64,000 nucleotides of DNA from the NCBI GenBank assembly GCA_964629325.1, contig CAZVSC010000009.1, forward strand, positions 1 to 64,000, written 5' to 3'. Source of the stretch: Eutrophocola sp964629325 (GTDB lineage Bacteria; Pseudomonadota; Gammaproteobacteria; Pseudomonadales; Pseudohongiellaceae). Both the position numbers and the translations under genes were made by a program. Of the stretch, positions 50,179 through 58,408 are shown piece after piece (within the stretch, counting starts at the first letter, position 1; each line of letters opens with the position of its first letter). A model generated the notes under the pieces. The model had not been told where the DNA came from and ran no database searches. It was given only the letters and a program-made list of their open reading frames with translations.

Positions 50179-51138
50179 TCAACGTTCGATAAAACGTTCA
50201 ACGGTCCACTCGGTGTTCCGGCACAGGCCGCAATCGGCGCCCACGAACCAACTGGCGGCCTCTTGGTCGTCACGGAGCTGCCAGTCCAGCCAGTGCACGG
50301 CAAATTCGGCCCACTCGGCACCATCGGCGGCTTTCCAGAAAGTGCCGCCGTGTCCGACCGGCAACCAGCTGAAGAAAACTGGCACGTGGTTGATGCGCGA
50401 GACGTCGTCCACGGAATTGGCATGTGCGATGTCGGTGGATCCACCGGTGACATACGCTATCGGGCCGTGCAGGTTGGCCAATTCATCCTTGCTGACCTCG
50501 ATGCCGCTGACGCCGCGAAACCCGCTGTTATAGATGCCGCTGTTGAATATCAGGGCAGTATCGATGCGCGGATCGGCGGCGGCCTTGATGGCCTGCAGGC
50601 CACCGCAACTGTGCCCGGCGACGGCGATCCGTGACAGATCGGCATGCCAGTAGAGTTCATCGAGGGGATCGGCATTGCGCGCGGTCAGCCAGTCCATGGC
50701 GTAATAATGCTGTTCCACATGGGTGGCATCGGGACCCGGCGCCGGTGGTGCGCCGTTGCCCGGGGGAGCCGGCGGTTGCGCCGGGCGTTCAGCGTCCAGG
50801 GGACGTTCGCTGGTGGCGTACCCGAGCGCGATCACCAGGTAGCCGTGCGAGGCGATCTCGCGCAGAAAGTAGCTGTGACCAAGACCGTTGTCACTGCAGC
50901 CCCCGTTACCCCACAACAGGACCGGCATCGGGTTGTCCGGCAGGTCGCGCGGACGATACAGGGTGTGCGTCCGCAGGTCGGCGCGTGACTGCGCCACGGC
51001 TGGCCACTGGCCGTTGCCGGTGACGACGCCGACAAAACCGGGTGGCTGGAGTTCACCGCTGCGCGGCTGGGCCTGGAGGGGCAGCACGAACAGGGCGGCC
51101 AGTCCCAAAACCAGGGTAAGGGCAATCTTGCGTTGCAT
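50179..51138 (-). CDS. Exported alpha/beta-hydrolase with C-terminal CGLC motif (paralogue of 35192)
   Basis: 319 aa. The signal peptide ends PLQAQ (about 24). PVLLWGNGGCSDN (oxyanion), AVAGHSCGGLQAIKAAADPRI (nucleophile elbow), GGSTDIAHANS (aspartate) and VGHGGTF (histidine) give a complete triad. The C-terminal GADCGLCRNTEW parallels the copy at 35192. It has an extra proline-rich insertion (AQPPAPPGNGAPPAPGPD). ATG 51138 with GGGGG five bases upstream is preferred over the in-frame 51201. It may hydrolyse polyester- or chlorophyllide-type esters; the substrate is unknown. Confidence 0.85.
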   Translation of the reverse strand: MQRKIALTLVLGLAALFVLPLQAQPRSGELQPPGFVGVVTGNGQWPAVAQSRADLRTHTLYRPRDLPDNPMPVLLWGNGGCSDNGLGHSYFLREIASHGYLVIALGYATSERPLDAERPAQPPAPPGNGAPPAPGPDATHVEQHYYAMDWLTARNADPLDELYWHADLSRIAVAGHSCGGLQAIKAAADPRIDTALIFNSGIYNSGFRGVSGIEVSKDELANLHGPIAYVTGGSTDIAHANSVDDVSRINHVPVFFSWLPVGHGGTFWKAADGAEWAEFAVHWLDWQLRDDQEAASWFVGADCGLCRNTEWTVERFIER

Positions 51139-51677
51139 GGTATCCCCCGAAACTGATGATGCGCTTTCCGGCCCAGGCGGGCTGAGGCGGATTCTTCTCA
51201 TGATGACCCGGCACGAAGCCGAAAGGCACAGGCAAGGGTCAGATTGTTAACAATTAATACCGCAATTACAATCCCCGAAACCCCGATATTGACTGATATA
51301 TCTAAAAGGACCGCGCCTTGCTGACGGTATTTTTTAACGTGATTTGGCTTGGCTGCGCTCCAACCCGAATCGCGGTATTCAGGGGCGTTCCGGCTCTACG
51401 AATTCCACCAGCAGCCTGTCGGGATCGACAGCGAAAACGAAACGTCCGCACGACCGCTGTATAGGTTGTCCGTCCAGTGGGAGGTCACCGAGGCAGTAAA
51501 TTCCGCGGTAAAGTCCTGGTCGCCATCGTGACTCACCAGGATAAAACGCAGGTCCTCACCGCCTCCCGTGATGACATTCGAGAACTGCCGCAACCGGTTA
51601 CTGAATCCGTGGGTCCGCCGTGCAGGACTGCCGCAAACATCAAAACGCCCGAGCACAACAGCCTTTTCGCGATACCA
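51139..51677. other. Long intergenic stretch with one gene remnant
   Basis: 539 bases between two minus-strand genes. The upper part, 51139-51378, is AT-richer around 51250-51310 with possible promoter elements for the hydrolase gene but no clear pair. The lower part contains the VOC-like remnant at 51379-51504. A frame at 51396-51656 is open on the minus strand but without recognisable family. No hairpin terminator was found for the PQQ dehydrogenase gene. Confidence 0.5.
51379..51504 (-). pseudogene. Possible remnant of a VOC/glyoxalase-type C-terminus
   Basis: About 41 codons ending in TGA 51379 read RFVFAVDPDRLLVEFVEP, the typical final strand of VOC proteins (DPDGxxxEFxEP). Upstream this frame meets a stop near 51550 and no start codon is seen, while homology-like text continues weakly in another frame, so a frameshifted gene end is likely. 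A complete VOC protein is encoded at 57507. The short length keeps confidence low. Confidence 0.35.
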
Positions 51678-53723
51678 TCAGGGCAACGCATAAGCCACGA
51701 TTTCACCGCCGACGTCGGCGCCTGCGTGCGTGACCGACACCACGATGTACTGCTTGCCGTCGTGCAGGAACGTCATCGGCGAGCCGGTCTGTCGTGCCGG
51801 CATCTCGATGCGGCCCTCGATATCCTCGCCCGTGTCCTTGTCGTAGGCGCGCAGCAGTGCGACGGTTTCACCCTGCTCGTTGGTGTGGGTGGCGCCCTCC
51901 CCGGCGATCACCATCGTGGCGGTGGTGAGCGTGCCGATGAAGATGCGGCCATAGGAGCCCAGGCGATCGACATTCTCCACGCCGGCCAGGGCCGGATTGT
52001 TGCGGATGGCGTCTTCGGTCGTACCGTGGGTTTTCTGCCAGAGGATGTCGCCGGTATTCATGTCGTAGGCGGTGATGCGGTCATACGGCGGCTTGATCAG
52101 TGGAATGTTTCCCTGCAGGAAAGTACTCGGCCGGCGTGCGCCAAGCCCCCCGGGCGGCCCGAGCCTGCCAGGTGCAGCGGGTGCGGCCTGGTCCGGTTCG
52201 CCGCCGGGGCCGCGATTGAACGGCACCATGTCTTCCGGGGTGTTAACCAGTTCCATCAGCTGCGTGTGCGAGTGGATATACAGGCGGTTGGTCACCGGGT
52301 CGAAACTGCCGCCCGGCCAGTTGGCGCCACCCACCGCATTCGGCAGCATCAATGTGGCGAAAGGACCGCCGTCGCGCCCCACTGCCGGCGGCGTAAAGAT
52401 GGGACCCAGGCGAAACTGTTCGATGACCTGTTCCGCTTCTGCCCGCAGTGCCGGCGTCAGGTCGTTGAGGTCGTCCCGGCTCACGCCCTGCCGGTCGAAC
52501 GGCAACGGCCAGGTGGGAAACGGCTGGGTCGGACTGGTCTCCTCGTAAGGCGCTTCCGACTGCGGCACGGCGCGCTCCTCGATCGGCCAGATCGGCTCCC
52601 CGGTTTCCCGGTTGAGCACGTACAGGAAGGCCTGCTTGCTGGGTTGCGCCACTGCCTTGATGGTGCGGCCGTCAAGCTGCATGTCGAACAGGATCGGTGC
52701 GCACGGCAGGTCCCAGTCCCACACGCCGTGGTGAATGAACTGGTAATGCCATTTGCGCTCGCCGGTGTTCACGTCGACGGCCACAAGGGATTCACCGAAC
52801 AGGCCATCGCCGGGGCGGTTGTAGCCGTTGTAATCCGCCGCGGGCATTTCCACGGGCAGGTAGACCAGTCCCAGTTCCGCATCGGCGCTCATCTGCGCCC
52901 ACACGCCGGCATTGCCGTTTTCCTCCGCCGTGCCGTTCCAGGTGTCATAACCGAACTCGCCGCGCAGGGGAATGGTATGGAATATCCACAGGCGCTCGCC
53001 GGTGCGTATGTCATAACCGCGCACATAACCCTTGGCCGTCCAGCGGCTGCGCACGTCGCCGGTCGGCCGGTGGGCGGCACCGACGACGATGACATTGCCC
53101 ACCACCAGCGGCGTGGCGTTCAGGCCAATGCCGGAATCCAGCGGATCGAGGTCCTGGTCGAAATTCTGTTTCAGGTCGACGGCGCCGTTGTCGCCGAAGC
53201 TTTCGATCTTCTCGCCAGTATTTGCGTCGAGGGCAATGAGGCGATAACCCGGCGTCACGTACAACAGGCGCTGGTCGGCACCATCCTCGCTTTCCCAGTA
53301 CGACAAGCCGCGGCCCGCACCCTGGCGCGCGGCGACAGCACCGCGCTCCCCTTCGTCTTCCCGGTGCATCCACAGCATCTCACCGGTACCGGGATTCATG
53401 GCGATCACCGCACGCCGCATGCCGGCGGTTGTATATAGCGTATTGTTTACATACAGCGGCGTGGCGCCATAGAGGCCGTCGGGACGGGGACCGAGAAAAT
53501 CCGTGCGCAGACTCCAGGCTACTTGCAGGTTTTTGAAATTGTCGGCGTTGATCTGGTCCAGCGGTGAATAGCGATGGCTGCCCAGATTGGCCCCGTAAGT
53601 GGTCCACTCACCGGCCGCCTGCTGCGGTGTAATGACAGACTGTGCAAACGCCGGCGTCACTGCGAACATGGCCGGGACAATCCATGCTGCCAGTGTTGTC
53701 CTGTAAATACGCGATCGACTCAT
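51678..53723 (-). CDS. PQQ-dependent dehydrogenase (quinoprotein), soluble exported type
   Basis: 681 aa. The signal peptide ends AFAQ (about 28). An eight-bladed propeller is indicated by repeated tryptophan-docking strands (GTGEMLWMHRED, TGERLWIFHTIP, TGERKWHYQFIHHGVWDWDLPCAP, TGDILWQKTHG). HHGVWDWD and WTTYGANLGSHRYSPL are characteristic of the glucose dehydrogenase-like group. It oxidises an alcohol, sugar or aldehyde in the periplasm, passing electrons to the cytochrome at 53739. ATG 53723 has AGGAG at proper spacing; the preceding GTG is too close to it. An insertion rich in Gly/Pro (about 510-530) is unusual. Confidence 0.9.
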   Translation of the reverse strand: MSRSRIYRTTLAAWIVPAMFAVTPAFAQSVITPQQAAGEWTTYGANLGSHRYSPLDQINADNFKNLQVAWSLRTDFLGPRPDGLYGATPLYVNNTLYTTAGMRRAVIAMNPGTGEMLWMHREDEGERGAVAARQGAGRGLSYWESEDGADQRLLYVTPGYRLIALDANTGEKIESFGDNGAVDLKQNFDQDLDPLDSGIGLNATPLVVGNVIVVGAAHRPTGDVRSRWTAKGYVRGYDIRTGERLWIFHTIPLRGEFGYDTWNGTAEENGNAGVWAQMSADAELGLVYLPVEMPAADYNGYNRPGDGLFGESLVAVDVNTGERKWHYQFIHHGVWDWDLPCAPILFDMQLDGRTIKAVAQPSKQAFLYVLNRETGEPIWPIEERAVPQSEAPYEETSPTQPFPTWPLPFDRQGVSRDDLNDLTPALRAEAEQVIEQFRLGPIFTPPAVGRDGGPFATLMLPNAVGGANWPGGSFDPVTNRLYIHSHTQLMELVNTPEDMVPFNRGPGGEPDQAAPAAPGRLGPPGGLGARRPSTFLQGNIPLIKPPYDRITAYDMNTGDILWQKTHGTTEDAIRNNPALAGVENVDRLGSYGRIFIGTLTTATMVIAGEGATHTNEQGETVALLRAYDKDTGEDIEGRIEMPARQTGSPMTFLHDGKQYIVVSVTHAGADVGGEIVAYALP

Positions 53724-53738
53724 CACTCTCTCCTGTCT

Positions 53739-54164
53739 TCACTCGCCAAGGGGCGGTAATTCAAATGTCATGGCTGAAAGAATATCCTGTTGCGCAGGCA
53801 AAACGGCATCACCCAGCGGCAGACCGTTGTACCAGAGCACGTAAGCCAGGGTGTCCACGAGCTCCTGCCGCGATAGTGTGCCTGGCTTGTCCGGCGGCAT
53901 CGTTGCCATGCGCTCAACCAGCGCCCACAAAGTTTCTCCCCGCCAGTTGCCGCCAAACTGCGGACCGGAGAGCGGCGGCGCCTGGTCCACCCCGTTCATC
54001 GATTCGCCATGGCAGGCGAGGCAGTGCTGGTAATACATGGCCTGGCCTCGCACCGCCTGGGCTTCGTTGAAAGCGCCCTCCAGCAGTGCAGTCTGCGCGA
54101 ATGCATCCACGACCAGACTGCCAGACAGGAAAACCGGGAGTAGCGCCGTTAACATCCGCAACAT
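53739..54164 (-). CDS. Monohaem cytochrome c, partner of the quinoprotein
   Basis: 141 aa. The signal peptide ends DAFAQ (about 23). CLACHG at about 47-52 binds haem, and MATMPPDKPGTLS provides the axial methionine region, followed by a class I C-terminal helix (ELVDTLAYVLW). It is separated from the quinoprotein gene by 15 bases, the usual arrangement for periplasmic alcohol or sugar dehydrogenases. ATG 54164 with GGAG upstream is preferred over 54191, which overlaps the MBL gene boundary. Confidence 0.88.
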   Translation of the reverse strand: MLRMLTALLPVFLSGSLVVDAFAQTALLEGAFNEAQAVRGQAMYYQHCLACHGESMNGVDQAPPLSGPQFGGNWRGETLWALVERMATMPPDKPGTLSRQELVDTLAYVLWYNGLPLGDAVLPAQQDILSAMTFELPPLGE

Positions 54165-54191
54165 CTGATTACTCCGGCATGCCATCGGCAA

Positions 54192-55202
54192 TCATTCGGC
54201 AGCTTCGGCAATGCGTGCACCCAGCGCGCATTCTTCCGCCACCTTGACGTAGCGGTTCACCGCGTCGTTGCCGATGACGTAGGGATGCGGCTCACCTGCC
54301 CTGCGACCTGCCAGTGCCGGCAATTTTACGGTGGTCCCGTCATAGGCCGTGTGGTTGGACAGGATGATGTCGACGCCGGCACCGGCGGTGACACCCTGGA
54401 AATAGGCCGCCGAACGGGCATAGTCACGCAAACGCAGGTCGCGGGGATCGTTCGGGTCGTCACGGAAGTTGAACAGGGTGCCGCCCCATACGGCGGCCAG
54501 GTGTTCCTCGCCGTTGTCGTGCACGGGCAGCAAGGTGGAAATGGTGCCGTGGGTATGTCCCGGCGTGATGAAGGTCTGGATCGTGTGGTCGCCAAGCGTG
54601 AGTTTCATGCCGTCGGTGGCGACGATGTCGCGGGTGGCCTTGACGGTTTCACGGGCGGTAGCCTCGTACAGGTCCCAGTCGACCGCCGACATGACCACAC
54701 GGGCACCGTATTTCTGCTGCAGGATGCCGGCGCCGCCGGAATGGTCGCCATGGGCATGGCTGATGATGACGTACTTGATCTCGGCCGGGTCGATACCGAG
54801 CTTGCGCAGGCCCTCGATGGCCTCAGCTTCCACGGTATTCTCAAAGATAGAATCCACCAGGATGAAGCCTTCGGACGTGCGCAGGCCCCAGATGGAGAAC
54901 ACGGTCTGGCCAAGGAAGTAGAGGTCATCAAAGACCTGCACCGGCTCGGCATACCAGTCGCGCTCCGGATCGGTTGTCGGTAACGCCCGCGGTACCTCCC
55001 CGGTAACCGGGGCGGCGCCGGTGAACTCGATGGGACCGGCGCACAACTGGCCGAACACGAAGGCATGGTCCTCGCCGGCCAGTGCGCGCGCGCGCTCGAC
55101 ATAGGCGAGCACTTCCGACTGAACATCCTGGGCCAGTGTAATCTGCGGTAAATGCGCCAGCTGGCATGCCAGCAAGGTTGCGGTCAAGATCTTGAGCTTC
55201 AT
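54192..55202 (-). CDS. Exported MBL-fold hydrolase (B3-like)
   Basis: 336 aa. The signal peptide ends TLAQ (about 25). The zinc motif is SHAHGDHSGG (HxHxDH), with GHTHGTIS and a later HTAYDG giving the other ligands. It belongs to the exported MBL group related to subclass B3 lactamases, but its neighbours (cytochrome and PQQ dehydrogenase) suggest hydrolysis of a lactone or similar oxidation product. It heads the three-gene cluster, 27 bases before the cytochrome start. A G8 tract sits three bases before the ATG. Confidence 0.85.
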   Translation of the reverse strand: MKLKILTATLLACQLAHLPQITLAQDVQSEVLAYVERARALAGEDHAFVFGQLCAGPIEFTGAAPVTGEVPRALPTTDPERDWYAEPVQVFDDLYFLGQTVFSIWGLRTSEGFILVDSIFENTVEAEAIEGLRKLGIDPAEIKYVIISHAHGDHSGGAGILQQKYGARVVMSAVDWDLYEATARETVKATRDIVATDGMKLTLGDHTIQTFITPGHTHGTISTLLPVHDNGEEHLAAVWGGTLFNFRDDPNDPRDLRLRDYARSAAYFQGVTAGAGVDIILSNHTAYDGTTVKLPALAGRRAGEPHPYVIGNDAVNRYVKVAEECALGARIAEAAE

Positions 55203-55390
55203 CGGCCCCCCCCTACTCTCCGTTTTAGTTTTTTTTAGAGACTTTTATTTCCCGGCTGGCAATAATGACCGCAATACGGGATATCTTCAAGCTGCCTTGC
55301 AGCCCGGGGTGTTGAACCGTGGTACTCATCGAAAATCGCTTAATTCCATAAGAATGATTACCCATTAGGGTCACAATCAAAGGGGGCATA

Positions 55391-57472
55391 ATGACACGCC
55401 ATATTGCTGGATCGGTTTTCCTGTTTTTGATCCTGTCTTCTAACGCGCTCGCACAGGGACCCCAGGCGTCCGGGCCATCCATGGATCCGAACCAGACCCG
55501 TCCCGGCGAATTCCTGATCGAACCGCCCACCCTGCAGAATCTCGGGTTTGAATGGTTCATCGAGGGTGATGATAACCGTAACGCCACGGTCACCATGCGC
55601 TACCGCGAACAAGGCGAACGCACGTGGCACGATGCCCTGCCCCTGCTGCGCCTGGGCGGTGAACGCATTTACAGTGAGTCCCGGGTCGACGTGGTGGTGC
55701 CGCCGATGTTCGCCGGCAGTGTGCTCGACCTGGAGCCGGACACCGCCTACGAAATCAGCTTCACCCTGGACGACCCCGATGGCGTGGTCGGTCCCGCGGA
55801 CAAGACCCTGGTGGTGCGCACACGTCCCGAACCCGTGCCCTTCACCGGGGGCCGCACCTTCCATGTGTACCCGCACGGATACACAGGCGAAAAAATGGAA
55901 CCGTCCTTCGAGGGGCTGATGTGCGCCTACAATTTCTGGTGCGCCGGTACCGACTGGGCCACCTCCGGCCGTCCGCGCGTGCGCCCCGGCGACACCATTC
56001 TCGTGCATGCCGGCGAGTACAAGTACAACCGCTATGAATACACCAACAACGCCTCGGTCAACCGCACCGTCCCGCTGGACGGCACCTATTACCTGACGGC
56101 GGATGGCACAGAGGATATGCCGATCGCGATCAAGGCTGCGGGCGATGGCGAAGTGATCTTCGATGGCGACAACAACTTTGCCCTGTTCGACGTGCGCGCC
56201 GCGGATTACACCTACTTCGAAGGCATCACTTTCAGGAACGCGGAATACGCCATCCTGGCCGGCACCCAGTTCATTGCGGGTTCAAAGGGCCTGACCGTGA
56301 AGAACTCGCGTTTCGAAAATGTCGGCGCGGGCATCTTCACCAACTTTGCCGGTTCTTCCAACTTCTATATCGCGGACAACTGGTTCTTCGGGCGCAATGA
56401 TCCCGACCACCTGATCGGCTGGGCCGGCGATGCCCTGTGGAGCCGTTTCGACGGCGTCGACGGCCAGATCTTTCCACCGGCAATGGCCTCCTATGTTGCG
56501 GTGAAACTGTATGGCCCAGGCCATGTGGTGGCGTACAACTACATCACCGATTTCCACGACGGCATCAACGTCGAAACCTACGGCGCCCCCGACGGTTCGG
56601 TGGCTTCGGGTCCCGGCATTATCGACGGTCCTCACTACCCGCCCCGGGAATACTGGAACCTGCGCCCGGTCGCCATCGATTTCTACAACAACTACATCAC
56701 CAACAGCCATGACAACCCGATAGAAGCCGATGGCAGCATGCACAACATCCGCGTCCTGCGAAACATGTTGATCAACCACCCCTCTCACGCGCTGTGCAAC
56801 CAGCCGGCACTGGGCGGGCCCGTGTACTGGATTCGCAATATCGCCTACAACCTGCCGGGCGGATCCACCCGCCTGACCGGCGGTTCGGCCGGCGTGCTGT
56901 TCTACAACAACACCATCCTGTCGGAGACCACCGGCAACACGCAGAACTCGCACTGGCGCAACAACCTGATTCTCGGGCAGAACGCCGGCGGCTTTTTCGG
57001 CGGCGGTGAACCACTGTTGTTCGGTATCACTACCTATACCAATTACACGTCCAGCGATTACAACGGCTTCGGCCCCTGGCCCGGCGCCAGGGTGAATTTC
57101 GCCTGGTCGTCACCGGCATTCGATGTACTGGCGGACTATCCCGGCCCCGGCAGCGACCCGGACCTGGAAACCCGCGAGTTCGGCACGCTTGCCGACTACA
57201 GTGCCGCGACCGGCCAGGATACGCACAGCGTCATGGTGGGTTACGACACCTTCGTCGACGTGCCGATGCTCAACGCGCAGGACTACGACAACGTACAGAA
57301 TATCTACGTCGCCGATGATTTCGATTTTTCACTGGTGAGGAACTCGCCGGCCATCGATGCCGGCAGGGTGTTGCCCAATGTGACCGACGGGTACAACGGC
57401 CGCGCGCCTGATCTGGGCGCGCTCGAGCGCGGGCAGGACTTGCCGCACTACGGGCCGCGTCCGGGCCGTTAG
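55391..57472 (+). CDS. Secreted right-handed beta-helix protein
   Basis: 693 aa. The signal peptide ends ALAQ (about 22). Residues 40-150 resemble a fibronectin-III-like domain (DLEPDTAYEISFTLDD). From about 180 a parallel beta-helix follows (RVRPGDTILVHAGEY, GITFRNAEYAILAG, KNSRFENVGAGIF, FYNNYITNSHDNPIEADGS), ending with the SPAIDAGRVLPNVTDGYNGRAPDLGALE tail common to such proteins. Pectate-lyase-like proteins act on polysaccharides, but no catalytic residues can be fixed. ATG 55391 has GGGGG four bases upstream. It is divergent from the MBL/cytochrome/quinoprotein cluster. Confidence 0.82.
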   Translation: MTRHIAGSVFLFLILSSNALAQGPQASGPSMDPNQTRPGEFLIEPPTLQNLGFEWFIEGDDNRNATVTMRYREQGERTWHDALPLLRLGGERIYSESRVDVVVPPMFAGSVLDLEPDTAYEISFTLDDPDGVVGPADKTLVVRTRPEPVPFTGGRTFHVYPHGYTGEKMEPSFEGLMCAYNFWCAGTDWATSGRPRVRPGDTILVHAGEYKYNRYEYTNNASVNRTVPLDGTYYLTADGTEDMPIAIKAAGDGEVIFDGDNNFALFDVRAADYTYFEGITFRNAEYAILAGTQFIAGSKGLTVKNSRFENVGAGIFTNFAGSSNFYIADNWFFGRNDPDHLIGWAGDALWSRFDGVDGQIFPPAMASYVAVKLYGPGHVVAYNYITDFHDGINVETYGAPDGSVASGPGIIDGPHYPPREYWNLRPVAIDFYNNYITNSHDNPIEADGSMHNIRVLRNMLINHPSHALCNQPALGGPVYWIRNIAYNLPGGSTRLTGGSAGVLFYNNTILSETTGNTQNSHWRNNLILGQNAGGFFGGGEPLLFGITTYTNYTSSDYNGFGPWPGARVNFAWSSPAFDVLADYPGPGSDPDLETREFGTLADYSAATGQDTHSVMVGYDTFVDVPMLNAQDYDNVQNIYVADDFDFSLVRNSPAIDAGRVLPNVTDGYNGRAPDLGALERGQDLPHYGPRPGR

Positions 57473-57506
57473 GCCGGATTGGCCGGTTGACGCACCGGGA
57501 TGTGTA

Positions 57507-58388
57507 TCAAACGGGATGCAACTGGACGATATTGCCGTCCGGATCCTGAATCCGCAGCAACTGGTCGTTGCCGGGCACGGGCAGGATGGTGCCGCCGATC
57601 GCTTCCACGCCCGCACTGACCGCGGCCTTGTCGAAGGGATCGACCTTGATCCCGAACAGTACGATACCGGGCTCCTGCCCGAACTCGTAACGGGCCTGCT
57701 CCAGGTACAGTCGCGTGCCGGAATCCGGGAATTCGAAATACGCCCGGCTGCGGTCAGGCGTCCAGGCATGGCTGCCGTAGAGGATACCGTACCAGTCCAA
57801 CGCCCTGTCCAGGTCGCGCACGCGCAGCAAAACGCTTTGCACGCCGTGCGGTGTGACCAGTCCCTGGTGCCAGGGTACCAGTTGCGACGGATTGGCCGCC
57901 GTTACCAACGTGTCCGGCGCCGGCAGGAACTGGATTTCTATGCCGTCGGGATCGCTGAACAACGCGCCGAAACCCCGTGAGCCCGGAAATTCGCCAAAGC
58001 CGCCGGCAGCAAACTGTTCACCCAGTTCGGTCATGATCGCTTCGCCGTCACGGCGCCAGTCATGCACCGAGGTACAGAAATGGCCAATGTAGCTGCCACG
58101 GCCGTTGGAAGCGCCGACGGCGATATAGCCTACCTCACGGTCTTGCTCCAGCGGACTCAGCAACACGAAATACCGGTAGCCGCCCCGGAACTCCTGGGCG
58201 TGCAGTTCCGTATTGAATAGACCCATGTAAAAACGGGTGGTGGCTTCCACATCGGGAACGATCACATCCAGGTGATCCAGACCCGGCGTGCGCAGCGGCA
58301 GTACGCTGCCCTGAGCCAGCGCGAAAGGCGATACCGGCGCGGCCATCGCGGCCATGCCCAGCAACACGTTGCGGCGATTGACGTTCAT
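57507..58388 (-). CDS. Tat-exported two-domain VOC (glyoxalase/dioxygenase fold) protein
   Basis: 293 aa. Tat leader NRRNVLLGMAAMA (residues 4-16) ending ALAQ. Two vicinal-oxygen-chelate modules follow: LDHLDVIVPDVEATTRFY at about 37-54 with FSDPDGIEIQFLP, then VQSVLLRVRDLDRALDWY with IQDPDGNIVQLHP at the C-terminus. Metal residues would be His in LDHL and Glu/His in each domain; the second domain has S in place of the first His. An exported VOC enzyme is uncommon. It is the last gene of cassette 3, 20 bases behind the ankyrin gene. Confidence 0.85.
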   Translation of the reverse strand: MNVNRRNVLLGMAAMAAPVSPFALAQGSVLPLRTPGLDHLDVIVPDVEATTRFYMGLFNTELHAQEFRGGYRYFVLLSPLEQDREVGYIAVGASNGRGSYIGHFCTSVHDWRRDGEAIMTELGEQFAAGGFGEFPGSRGFGALFSDPDGIEIQFLPAPDTLVTAANPSQLVPWHQGLVTPHGVQSVLLRVRDLDRALDWYGILYGSHAWTPDRSRAYFEFPDSGTRLYLEQARYEFGQEPGIVLFGIKVDPFDKAAVSAGVEAIGGTILPVPGNDQLLRIQDPDGNIVQLHPV

Positions 58389-58408
58389 GGTGAATCTCCT
58401 GGTTTTTA

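Noticed and set aside
51396..51656. 86-codon minus-strand frame downstream of the hydrolase at 50179
   Set aside because: No recognisable family and it overlaps the VOC-like remnant in another frame.
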